Below, piece by piece: positions 13,778-20,302 of a stretch of 28,000 bases of DNA (within the stretch, counting starts at the first letter, position 1; each line of letters opens with the position of its first letter). The translations under genes were made by a program, and so were the position numbers. The notes under the pieces were generated by a model. That model had not been told where the DNA came from. It saw only the letters and a list, made by a program, of their open reading frames with translations, and ran no database searches. The DNA is from CAYFHQ01 sp964342805 (lineage in GTDB: Bacteria; Bacillota; Clostridia; Peptostreptococcales; Acidaminobacteraceae), in the NCBI GenBank assembly GCA_964342805.1, contig CAYFHQ010000044.1:1-28000 (forward strand), given 5' to 3'.

Positions 13778-13936
13778 TACGGGTTCTTATTGCAAGATTA
13801 ATAGGGAAAGAGGTGCAAAACCTCTGCAGCCCCCGCTACTGTAAGGGACGACGAACGCGATTAGCCACTGTGCAATGTAGTTTGCATGGGAAGGTACGCC
13901 AGTAGAGTGACCCCCGAGCCAGGAGACCTGCCCGTA
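13778..13936 (+). promoter_or_regulatory. adenosylcobalamin riboswitch
   Basis: All landmarks of the class are present in order: closing stem TACGGG/CCCGTA (13778-13783 with 13931-13936), TTAATAGGGAA, an AGAGGTGCAAAACCTCT hairpin, GCAGCCCCCGCTACTGTAA, GACGA, GCCACTG, GGGAAGG, GTAGAGTGACCC, and the B12 box GAGCCAGGAGACCTGCC near 13916-13932. The loop spacings look intact, so the aptamer is probably able to bind. A terminator and a start codon follow, the usual layout for cobalamin-repressed transport or synthesis genes. The gene it controls is broken. Confidence 0.95.
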
Positions 13937-14006
13937 GTGCGCTATGACGATCTTCGGGGTGAAGAATCCGTACATGACGAGTGTTCTCTATCTCTTTTTG
14001 TATACT

Positions 14007-14032
14007 ACCAGCCCGAAATGGCTGGTTTTTTG
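14007..14032 (+). terminator. expression-platform terminator of the riboswitch
   Basis: ACCAGCC (14007-14013) pairs with GGCTGGT (14020-14026), then a T run (TTTTTG, then TTTTTT). It sits 70 bases after the aptamer and before the start codon, as expected for ligand-induced termination. A second hairpin (GCTGGTGG/CCTCCAGC, 14041-14062) shares the GCTGG element and may be part of the switch. Confidence 0.85.
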
Positions 14033-14091
14033 TTTTTTGTGCTGGTGGTAACGACCTCCAGCCTGCTGACTAGACACAAGAGGAGAACAAG

Positions 14092-14172
14092 ATGAACAAG
14101 AGATTGATGAGTGCCTTGCTTGCAGTAACCCTGCTGATAACTGGCTGTTCTGCTAGCCATGGGAGTCCCTAG
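14092..14172 (+). pseudogene. truncated lipoprotein under riboswitch control
   Basis: The ATG at 14092 has AGGAG seven bases upstream and encodes a textbook lipoprotein signal: MNKRLMSALLAVTLLITGCS, with lipobox LITGC (Cys19). The frame then stops at a TAG after 26 codons. A cobalamin riboswitch followed by a lipoprotein most often means the substrate-binding protein of a B12 or cobalt/metal ABC transporter, so this looks like the stump of such a gene. No permease or ATPase genes follow. The stop lies beside a CTAGC stretch. Whether the rest was deleted or frameshifted is open: another frame continues for about 34 codons. Confidence 0.7.
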
Positions 14173-14429
14173 CAAATCTTAGCCGAAGCCATGTTACTGG
14201 AAATTTTAAGGGTCCTGACCCACTTGATAATAACCCCCATACGGGCAAGCTTCAGATTGGTTTTTATTTTTAAACCATATGTCCCCTTGGTCGGCATGGT
14301 CCCATGAAGAAGGCTACACCCTTTATGTGTAGCTTGAACATTTCCCTCACGCATATGAAAAAGCAGCAGGATATCCTATGACCCCTACTGTTTTTCAATT
14401 TTATCTTTTTCAGTTATTCTTTGCTCACC
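14173..14429. other. intergenic remnant region after the lipoprotein stump
   Basis: No intact gene. One plus frame offset from the stump (14169-14273) is open and reads in part HVTGNFKGPDPLDNNPHTGK, which could be the frameshifted continuation of the lipoprotein or chance. A hairpin GCTACAC/GTGTAGC (14313-14319 with 14327-14333) has only a weak T tail. The palindrome AGGATATCCT occurs near 14369-14378. No clear terminator for the suf genes was seen. Confidence 0.35.
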
Positions 14430-15329
14430 TTAGTTTTCTATCGTCTCCTGAATTACTCGGGCACAGTGCCAGCCCAATACACCACACTTCACCCTGGTTG
14501 GCATGTCTGCCAGGTTCTCAAGGACCAGGGCGTCACCCAGGGCCTTCTTTTCCTCGTCAGTGGCCCCCTGTTTGACCAAGCGAAAGAATTGACCCAGGTG
14601 GTACTGGGCTTCAGCTACCGTTTTTCCCCGGAGGTTGTCGATCATTATGGAGGTGGAGGCCTGGCTAATGGCACACCCGTGGCCCGTATAGCCGCCGTCC
14701 ACTATGACCCCCTCCTCCACCTTGAGGTGGAGGGTGATGTCATCGCCACAGTTGGGGTTATGGCCCCGTTCCGTGTAGACCTGACCTTGGGGGACCCGTT
14801 TGTTGTGGGCGGCAAACTTTTGGTCGTTGGGTCGGATGAGGGTCATGAAGTACTTCTTCACAATGTCCTCATGTTCGTGGAGGGCGGTTTCCATGTCCAT
14901 ATAGACAACACCCTGCTCTTCCAGGTCGACCCGCATGGAATGGTAGACCACTTCAGAGTCATAATGGGCACCTACCCCAGCCAGGCTGGCTTTTTCCGCT
15001 TCAGGTATGCCCAGGCGGTCAAAAGTCTCCTTGATGTCCTCTGGCACGTCGTCCCAGGAGGTGGACAGGTTGGTGTCCAGTTTCACATAGTGGATAATGT
15101 TATCCACGTCCAGGTCTGGCAGGTCAGCCCTCCAAGTGGGTACAGGCTTGCTATTATAGATTTCCAGGGACCGCAGACGGAAGTCTGTCATCCACCGGGG
15201 TTCATTTTTTTCCTTAGATATTTCACGGACGATCTCAGGTGTCAGGCCCTTGTCAGCCACATAGGCATGGCGTTCCTCGTTGATCACGTCATATATGCCA
15301 CGGTCAAGGTCAGCAATTTGTGTCTTCAT
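14430..15329 (-). CDS. SufB (N-terminal)-SufU (C-terminal) chimera
   Basis: Residues 1-174 are the N-terminal third of SufB, from the RGIYDVINEERHAYVADKGL region through YFMTLIRPNDQKFAA. In normal SufB this continues into the long beta-helix core that builds Fe-S clusters with SufD and SufC. Here it joins in frame, at about 14805-14810, to HNKR and then the body of SufU. That part keeps the three cysteines (Cys194 in NPNCGD, Cys219 in GHGCAIS, Cys282 in RVKCGVL) and Asp196, but lacks the first helix of SufU. The usual clostridial order is sufC-B-D-S-U, so a deletion from within sufB to within sufU explains the fusion and the absence of sufD and sufS. The start is three bases after the sufC stop. 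The SufB part cannot be functional; the SufU-like part might still bind zinc. Confidence 0.85.
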   Translation of the reverse strand: MKTQIADLDRGIYDVINEERHAYVADKGLTPEIVREISKEKNEPRWMTDFRLRSLEIYNSKPVPTWRADLPDLDVDNIIHYVKLDTNLSTSWDDVPEDIKETFDRLGIPEAEKASLAGVGAHYDSEVVYHSMRVDLEEQGVVYMDMETALHEHEDIVKKYFMTLIRPNDQKFAAHNKRVPQGQVYTERGHNPNCGDDITLHLKVEEGVIVDGGYTGHGCAISQASTSIMIDNLRGKTVAEAQYHLGQFFRLVKQGATDEEKKALGDALVLENLADMPTRVKCGVLGWHCARVIQETIEN

Positions 15330-15332
15330 GGC

Positions 15333-16028
15333 CTACCGTCCTTTGTATGGGTCAAAACCGCTGTCTTTGATTTCCATGGCCAGGGACCGGTCACCGGACT
15401 TGGTAATCTTACCATCCACCATAATGTGAACAGCGTCAGGCTCAATCCAGTCCAAAATCCGGCCATAGTGGGTGATAATCAGTATGGCGTTGTCGGCTGT
15501 CGCATAGTCCCGGATGTTTTCATAGACCACCCGAACGGCGTCGATGTCTAGACCCGAGTCCGTCTCGTCCAATATGGCTAGTTTAGGCTTGAGGGTGGTC
15601 ATTTGCAGCATTTCTGCCTTTTTCTTTTCTCCGCCGGAAAACCCTCGGTTGAGGTCCCGGTCCAGATAGTCACCGGTAAGGCCTAACACCTGGCCCGCTT
15701 GCTCCAGTTGGCTTCTAAAAGTCATAAAGGCCGGCGGGAAGCCCACTTTTTCTTTGATGGCCTGGCGGAGGAACTTTTCTATGGTGACACCAGGAACTCC
15801 TTGGAGGTACTGGAAGAACAGGAATAAGCCGGCCCTCGCCCGCTCGTCAGTCTTCATATCTAAAAGGTCTTTGCCAATGAAGGTCACTTGGCCGTCGGCT
15901 ACTTCATGGGCTGGATGGCCCATGAGAACATTGGCCAGGGTGGACTTGCCAGCACCGTTGGGACCCATGATCACATGGATCTCACCGGGATTGATCTTGA
16001 GGTCTACGCCTTTGAGAATGGGTTGCAT
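15333..16028 (-). CDS. sufC: Fe-S cluster assembly ATPase SufC, short N-terminus
   Basis: The ABC-type ATPase that works with SufB and SufD. Walker A is GPNGAGKST (22-30), the signature FSGGEKKK (130-137), Walker B LAILDETDSGLD (150-161) and the switch His187, all intact. The protein is 231 residues and begins MQPILKGVDL. Usual SufC proteins have about 13 more residues forming the first beta strand (MLxIKxLHVSVE-like). The start is fixed by AAGGAGG five bases before the ATG, and the upstream codons do not resemble the missing strand. It is first in the operon with a good promoter. Without an intact SufB and SufD nearby, its present role is unclear. Confidence 0.92.
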   Translation of the reverse strand: MQPILKGVDLKINPGEIHVIMGPNGAGKSTLANVLMGHPAHEVADGQVTFIGKDLLDMKTDERARAGLFLFFQYLQGVPGVTIEKFLRQAIKEKVGFPPAFMTFRSQLEQAGQVLGLTGDYLDRDLNRGFSGGEKKKAEMLQMTTLKPKLAILDETDSGLDIDAVRVVYENIRDYATADNAILIITHYGRILDWIEPDAVHIMVDGKITKSGDRSLAMEIKDSGFDPYKGR

Positions 16029-16095
16029 GTTGCCCTCCTTGTGGGTGGAACTGTCTATATTTATATCCTAGTATATTTATCGGATTTGCGAGTTT

Positions 16096-16124
16096 ATCAT
16101 AACGTTTGGAACCAAAGAGGTCAA
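16096..16124 (-). promoter_or_regulatory. suf promoter
   Basis: On the minus strand TTGACC (16124-16119), a 17-base spacer and TATGAT (16101-16096). A strong match, about 70 bases before sufC. Confidence 0.75.
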
Positions 16125-16130
16125 TATTAT

Positions 16131-16145
16131 TGATAATTATTCTTA
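16131..16145. promoter_or_regulatory. Fur-box-like sequence upstream of suf
   Basis: TGATAATTATTCTTA matches the 7-1-7 Fur consensus TGATAAT-n-ATTATCA at 12 of 14 positions. It lies 6 bases upstream of the suf -35. The surroundings are AT-rich, so a chance match is possible. Confidence 0.35.
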
Positions 16146-16241
16146 TTACAAGGTCGACATTTTTTAGATTAAACTCAAAGGCTCCGTGGTAAAAAGAACA
16201 ATACGACTGGTAACTTTAAACGACAAAGGATGGTGATCTTC

Positions 16242-16493
16242 ATGAAAAAGACAACGGTAAAGTTTTGCTCTCATAATCTGCGATTTGGGTTGGAAAGGAC
16301 CTTTAAGTTGATCAATGAAAACCATCCAGACTGGTTTATAGACCTGAACACCTGCTGGGGCAAATGCGGCCAGTGTGCCAGTGACCCCTATGCCCTGGTG
16401 GACGACGACATGATCATTGCGGACAGTCCAGAGGAACTTTTTGTGGCCCTGGAAGCCTATATCGATGGAGAGACCACGGAGCAGATTGGCTAA
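16242..16493 (+). CDS. DUF1450 family protein (YuzB-like)
   Basis: A small cytoplasmic protein of 83 residues. The pattern Cys9...Asn12, then Cys38-x3-Cys42-x2-Cys45 (NTCWGKCGQC) followed by PYALVDDDMI and a PEELF helix, is that of the DUF1450/YuzB family. Members are often thought to be metal or Fe-S binding, but their function is unknown. I chose the ATG at 16242 because AAAGGATGGTGAT upstream resembles the full anti-Shine-Dalgarno complement with one extra base; an ATG at 16230 lies inside that site. It diverges from the suf operon, an interesting position for a four-Cys protein, but no functional link is proven. Confidence 0.8.
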   Translation: MKKTTVKFCSHNLRFGLERTFKLINENHPDWFIDLNTCWGKCGQCASDPYALVDDDMIIADSPEELFVALEAYIDGETTEQIG

Positions 16494-16534
16494 ACCAAAC
16501 AGACCACTGACTTTCGCCCAGCCTGTACCAAGAT

Positions 16535-16573
16535 AAAAAGCCACATCTTCGTGGGGACACGAGGATGTGGCTT
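16535..16573 (-). terminator. long hairpin, terminator on the minus strand
   Basis: AAGCCACATC (16538-16547) pairs with GATGTGGCTT (16564-16573), and TCGTG/CACGA pairs inside. The minus strand ends in TTTTT, suiting the methyltransferase transcript; the plus strand has only CTTCATG after the stem, so it may end the DUF1450 transcript weakly. Confidence 0.65.
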
Positions 16574-16579
16574 CATGTA

Positions 16580-16588
16580 TGTTATACT
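16580..16588 (+). promoter_or_regulatory. extended -10 promoter of a small membrane peptide gene
   Basis: TGTTATACT, the same extended -10 as at the hyd and HPr-like promoters. No clear -35. It is followed at 16606 by an AGGAGG ribosome site, so the leader would be very short. Confidence 0.45.
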
Positions 16589-16616
16589 GTAATAAATTCC
16601 CTTTCAGGAGGTCACT

Positions 16617-16736
16617 ATGAACTGGTTACTAGGCATCGCCATCTACATACTCATGGGTATATTGCTCCACCGCTTTTCTGGCTACCTAGTCGACTTTATA
16701 CGTCGCCTATTCAGGCAAGTTAAAGGCTTTTTTTGA
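16617..16736 (+). CDS. 39-residue membrane peptide
   Basis: The ATG at 16617 has a strong ribosome site (AGGAGG, six bases away) and an extended -10 promoter. The peptide begins MNWLLGIAIYILMGILLH, one hydrophobic membrane segment, then turns into a basic amphipathic stretch (FIRRLFRQVKGFF). This layout is common among small membrane proteins, including type I toxins and regulators of larger membrane proteins, but I recognise no family. Its last six codons overlap the 3' end of the convergent methyltransferase gene by 17 bases. There is no terminator directly after it. The coding call rests on its start signals and its sequence character. Confidence 0.55.
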   Translation: MNWLLGIAIYILMGILLHRFSGYLVDFIRRLFRQVKGFF

Positions 16737-17283
16737 AGATCAAAAAGCTCTGCTTTTTCAAATAGTGCTCTTCCCGTTCCAGTAGAAAACCAAGAGAGGT
16801 CATAACCCTACAGATGTCGTCAGACGTGCTGTGGGGTTCTTTTTTGAACAAACGAAACTTCTTGGGCTGCCAATCAATGATCACCACCCGACCACCTGGC
16901 TTGACAGCCGGTCTCAGGGTCTGAAAATAGGCCACCGGGTCCTCAATATGATGGTAGACATGTCGGGCAAATACCAAATCCAAGCTTGCCTCAGGTAGGT
17001 CAATTCCCTCCCTACCCACTTCCAAGAGCTCGATATTGTCCCTGTGGAAGAGGTTCTTATAATCTTGCAAATGGGACAGCATTTTGGGGTCCGTGTCTGC
17101 GGCAACAACTGTACCCTCTGGTCCTGTGGCTTCACTGAGACGTATGGCAAAGTAACCACCGCCCGTTCCCAGGTCCAGTATCCGCATTCCCGCATCAATT
17201 TCCAAGTCCGTGACAATATCGTCGGGATTATTCCGAGGATTCCCCGCCCGTCGGTTCATCAAATCCGCTTTTGTATAGATCAT
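16720..17283 (-). CDS. class I SAM-dependent methyltransferase
   Basis: A 187-residue methyltransferase with a Rossmann-type core. Motif I is ILDLGTGGGYFAIRL (35-49), the acidic ribose-binding residue is in VVAADTDPKM (about 59-68), and later strands include LDLVFARHVYHHIEDP and KPGGRVVIIDW. The C-terminal part is short, so the substrate domain is minimal. The start at 17283 has only a weak AGAGAG-type ribosome site. Its N-terminus (YTKADLMNRRAGNPRNNPDD) does not suggest a substrate. It overlaps the small peptide gene tail to tail and is likely terminated at 16573-16535. The family is clear; the substrate is unknown. Confidence 0.85.
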   Translation of the reverse strand: MIYTKADLMNRRAGNPRNNPDDIVTDLEIDAGMRILDLGTGGGYFAIRLSEATGPEGTVVAADTDPKMLSHLQDYKNLFHRDNIELLEVGREGIDLPEASLDLVFARHVYHHIEDPVAYFQTLRPAVKPGGRVVIIDWQPKKFRLFKKEPHSTSDDICRVMTSLGFLLEREEHYLKKQSFLIFKKSL

Positions 17284-17338
17284 GTGGCACTCTCTTTCCC
17301 TAGTCTAATAGGTTGATTATAACCAATTGGGACCGGTT

Positions 17339-18685
17339 TTAATACCATCCCAGGGAAAAGAGTCCAAAATAATGGGCCACAAATACCACACCAACAAACC
17401 AAGTCAGATAAATACTTCCCGTCACCAGGCCGCTGAGGCGGTAGGGGACTCGAACGATGCCCGCAAAGACCCAAAGCCAGGTGATTACGCTGATCACAAC
17501 CTGTAACAGGAGGGATGGCGGCGGGATTAAGCCTGTGAAAATACCCGACATGAGCCCAGCAAGGACAAGCAGAAGGCCAAACCACAAGAGGTCCAGCAGG
17601 TAGGTCTTGTCCTCGTCCGCTATGTCTTGTCCGGCCCGAATCATGCCGAAAAAACCACCCATGACTAATGAAAATACCAAGACGATCATGGTTGGTAGTT
17701 GCCACATGGGGTTAAGTTGCCATCTGGCAGGTTGGTCGGGTAGGCTAATGACCCTTGGATCAAAGTTGCCCGCTGGGAGGGCTTGGTCCTTGACCAGGGC
17801 TGACGCCCACGTGCCCATGGACTGGGCCGCTCGCTCCCATGGCGTCTTGTCATTGAAGTAATCAAAGGTCTGACTACGGCCCAACCGCTGGGACAGGTTG
17901 CGGTTAATCTGGTAGACTTCCCGAGACGACAGGGGGTCACTATTGTTCTCAAAACCCACCACCTGGATGGCTTGTTCAAAGGTCGACCAATTGTCCATCC
18001 GGTTGACATGGCCCCCGGCGGGAATTTCCTTGGTCAAGGGGTCGGCCAGGCCCACATATTGTTTGAGTCGGCTGACTTCCAGTTGCAACAGATAGTACTT
18101 TCCATAAGAATCCACAAGGGATGCGCTCTTGCCTACTGCGCTTTCTTGGTCCTTCTTTCTATTAACTGCCGATTCCATGACACTCCGGGCCGCCGGATTC
18201 ACCACTTGGACCCCCTTGAGTCCTGGCAGGCGGATGGCCACCTCCACCACGGCGTCCGATGGGATACCCAGGGCTACAGCCACTATGGGCAGGTCCGGAT
18301 GGTCCTCTTGTATAAGGGCAACCTGGTCTTCAAGGACAAAGGCCCAGGCGTCCAGGGACCAGGGCAGGTTCTTAACGTTGACCACTTGGGTGGCAATCTT
18401 GTGCTTGTCAAAGGCAGCAGTAAGGACTTCCAAGTCCTCCTGGGCCCACTGGTGGTCTGCATATAAAACAATGGCCACGGCCTCTGCGCCACTCAGGCTT
18501 GGTGATTCCATCCCTGGCGATCCCGTGCCGGGCGACTCTTGGCCTGGGGACTCAAAATTTACTGATTCTTGTATTGGCGACTCCGGCTCACTGGTGGCCC
18601 CAAACGCAAAAGAAAATCCTGCTTGCATGAGGAAGAGGACCAATACAATATATAGGATACCCAACCACTGACCACTTTTTCTCAC
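17339..18685 (-). CDS. membrane protein with signal peptide and Ser-Pro-Glu linker
   Basis: A 448-residue protein from a GTG at 18685, chosen because AGGGAGGTGA lies eight bases upstream; a GTG at 18694 is inside that site. It starts with a signal sequence (about residues 1-30, ending FAFGA). A low-complexity linker follows (about 33-66) made of short ESPG/GSPG/ESPS units, then an alpha/beta extracytoplasmic domain of roughly 240 residues (starting AVAIVLYADHQWAQED, including VAVALGIPSDAVVEVAIRL), and finally four membrane helices in the last 130 residues. The middle segment faintly recalls an alpha/beta-hydrolase fold, but I see no clear catalytic triad. No family was recognised. It stands alone between a methyltransferase and a zinc-ribbon gene. 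Confidence 0.75.
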   Translation of the reverse strand: MRKSGQWLGILYIVLVLFLMQAGFSFAFGATSEPESPIQESVNFESPGQESPGTGSPGMESPSLSGAEAVAIVLYADHQWAQEDLEVLTAAFDKHKIATQVVNVKNLPWSLDAWAFVLEDQVALIQEDHPDLPIVAVALGIPSDAVVEVAIRLPGLKGVQVVNPAARSVMESAVNRKKDQESAVGKSASLVDSYGKYYLLQLEVSRLKQYVGLADPLTKEIPAGGHVNRMDNWSTFEQAIQVVGFENNSDPLSSREVYQINRNLSQRLGRSQTFDYFNDKTPWERAAQSMGTWASALVKDQALPAGNFDPRVISLPDQPARWQLNPMWQLPTMIVLVFSLVMGGFFGMIRAGQDIADEDKTYLLDLLWFGLLLVLAGLMSGIFTGLIPPPSLLLQVVISVITWLWVFAGIVRVPYRLSGLVTGSIYLTWFVGVVFVAHYFGLFSLGWY

Positions 18686-18800
18686 CTTCGTCACCTCCCT
18701 TTCTTATCTCTATGGTACGTTCCAAAGATTAGAATTCCCTGAATGGGGGTTTAGAAGTATGGAAGAATTGAAGAAGTTTTTCGAAAAACCCTATGTCCAT

Positions 18801-18824
18801 AAAAAAAGAGACCGGTCAGGTCTC
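18801..18824 (-). terminator. terminator of the zinc-ribbon gene
   Basis: GAGACC (18808-18813) pairs with GGTCTC (18819-18824) around five bases. On the minus strand seven T residues follow. It lies about 95 bases downstream of the zinc-ribbon stop. Confidence 0.85.
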
Positions 18825-18917
18825 CTGGCCAATCTCATAAATGTGATATCAAAAAAAGCGAACCGTGTTTCCTCAACCATAGGGCAAATGAGCCGGGGGC
18901 TCAAGTACAACCTGTCC

Positions 18918-19199
18918 CTATTTCCAACGTTTTAACTGAGGCAACAAGACGTCTAGTTCCTTGCGGGCAGCGGCTTCGTCATACCCTGCCTTAATCATGT
19001 GGGGGACGCAAATCTCGATCATACCTTCCATGGTTTCTTCGGAAGTGAATGCGCCGTTCTGGTAGCAGTAGGTACAATAGTCCTCGTTCTTGCTGCCGTC
19101 CTTGTTGGTCCCGTATACTTCTGGCGTCTCCATGGGCATGGAACAGGATTGGCATAGGGTTAAGTCCTCTAGCTTGTTCATGTCGATCATTTGACTCAT
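18918..19199 (-). CDS. putative zinc-ribbon protein
   Basis: A 93-residue cytoplasmic protein. The pattern LCQSCSMPM, then YGTNKDGSKNEDYCTYCYQNGAFT, is the signature of a small zinc-ribbon family in which two CxxC pairs (Cys16/Cys19 and Cys42/Cys45) bind a zinc ion. A helical tail with EEMI-like residues (METPE...TMEGMIEIC) follows. The start at 19199 has GGAGG seven bases upstream; the frame extends to 19226 without a better site. Its promoter region carries two back-to-back palindromes, so expression is probably tightly controlled. Functions in this family are unknown; DNA or protein binding is only a guess. Confidence 0.82.
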   Translation of the reverse strand: MSQMIDMNKLEDLTLCQSCSMPMETPEVYGTNKDGSKNEDYCTYCYQNGAFTSEETMEGMIEICVPHMIKAGYDEAAARKELDVLLPQLKRWK

Positions 19200-19275
19200 A
19201 TTCTTTCCTCCTCTGGCCTTCTTCATATGTAAGGCTGGTTGTTTGCTTAGGCGATTTGCCTTTGACTACCTTTCA

Positions 19276-19315
19276 TATTTAGATTACCAGGGGTAATACG
19301 ACAACCTATGTCGTA
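19276..19315 (-). promoter_or_regulatory. zinc-ribbon promoter with two palindromic operators
   Basis: Minus strand: TTGTCG (19304-19299), a 17-base spacer and TAAATA (19281-19276). The spacer holds a perfect inverted repeat ATTACC-3-GGTAAT (19283-19297). The -35 is covered by a second one, TACGACA-5-TGTCGTA (19297-19315). This layout suits repressor or MerR-type control. The binding protein is not identified; the WYL regulator encoded just upstream is one candidate. Confidence 0.55.
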
Positions 19316-19374
19316 ATTAAAAAGAAAAAGCGTTTTTTGTTCTGTTTTTTTGCGAAAACCCAAGGCCCTGGCTC

Positions 19375-20292
19375 TTAGGGCTCTGGATCAGACCCATAAT
19401 GGGCAAGGACTTCTAGCGCCTTGGCCTGGAGGGCCTGGCGCAAGTAGGCGGGAGAAATGACTTCTATATCCGTCCCAAAGGACAAGAGGAAGGTCACCAG
19501 CCAGGGGTCGATCTGCCAGTCGATTTTCACTGCCATGAGGTCATTATCAATGGGCGACATGGTTTCAATATCAAACCAGTCGGCCATCTTGGCGATCATG
19601 AACTTGGGAAAGTGAATAAGTACGGGTTCTGTGGGCTCATATTGACCGCCCAGGTTTTCAGCCCCCAAGCCTTGTGGGACCTCATGGACCCCTTCATAGG
19701 TCTCCTCCTGGACTTGAACCTGGGACATACGGGACACCTTAAACATGCGGTAGTCCTGACGCTTGCGACACCAGCCATAAAGGTACCAAATGTTGACCTT
19801 TAAATGGAGGATCACGGGTTCAATGGCCCGGGCAGACCACTCCCCCTTCATGTTGGCATAACGAAAGACCAGGAGTCGCTTGTTCTCTAGGGCCTTGTGG
19901 ATGGTCCTGAGTTTATCCTGCTTGTAGTCGCTCCCACCCCAGTCTGACAGGTCGACCATGACATTGGAGGTTCTTATGGACGTAGACCTGCCCTGTTTCA
20001 TGGACTTGAACTTGTCAGACAGGCCGGCAGTAAAGCCCTGGAGGATGGCATTAATGTCCATGAGTTCCTGGTCAGACAGGGTGGACTTGTCCAGTTTGTA
20101 GTCCTCGTGGAGGTAGTAGCCCCCCTCCCTGCCCCGGTTGGCATAGACAGGAAAACCTGCAGCAGACAAGGCGTCCATGTCCCTTTGGATGGTTCTAGGG
20201 GACACTTCAAAGCGGTCTGCCAGGCTGGCTGCCGTTACCTTTTCCCGGTTGAGGAGGAGGGTGAGGATGGTCATCATCCGTTCAATCTTCAT
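19375..20292 (-). CDS. WYL-domain transcriptional regulator (YafY-like)
   Basis: A 305-residue DNA-binding regulator. Residues 1-60 form a winged helix-turn-helix of the DeoR/HTH_11 kind (ASLADRFEVSPRTIQRDMDALSAAGFPVYA). A linker and then a WYL domain follow (about 140-215, with HLKVNIWYLYGWCRKRQDYRM), which in relatives binds nucleotides or other small ligands, and a WCX-type C-terminal region ends the protein. AAAGGA lies before the ATG. It starts ten bases after the stop of an acetyltransferase gene and is the second gene of that operon. Its target is unknown; the palindromes about 60-100 bases beyond its stop, in front of the zinc-ribbon gene, are candidates. Confidence 0.9.
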   Translation of the reverse strand: MKIERMMTILTLLLNREKVTAASLADRFEVSPRTIQRDMDALSAAGFPVYANRGREGGYYLHEDYKLDKSTLSDQELMDINAILQGFTAGLSDKFKSMKQGRSTSIRTSNVMVDLSDWGGSDYKQDKLRTIHKALENKRLLVFRYANMKGEWSARAIEPVILHLKVNIWYLYGWCRKRQDYRMFKVSRMSQVQVQEETYEGVHEVPQGLGAENLGGQYEPTEPVLIHFPKFMIAKMADWFDIETMSPIDNDLMAVKIDWQIDPWLVTFLLSFGTDIEVISPAYLRQALQAKALEVLAHYGSDPEP

Positions 20293-20302
20293 GTGGTTTC
20301 CT

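Noticed and set aside
13778..13936. Minus-strand open frame over the riboswitch (13787-13975)
   Set aside because: The complete adenosylcobalamin aptamer on the plus strand explains the sequence conservation; the frame has no recognisable product.
14421..15551. Long plus-strand open frame of 376 codons
   Set aside because: It is antisense to the SufB-SufU chimera and the end of sufC, whose minus-strand products match known families throughout; the plus frame resembles nothing and lacks a ribosome site.
17972..18671. Plus-strand open frames of 164-180 codons
   Set aside because: They mirror the minus-strand membrane protein gene, which has the ribosome site, signal peptide and membrane segments.
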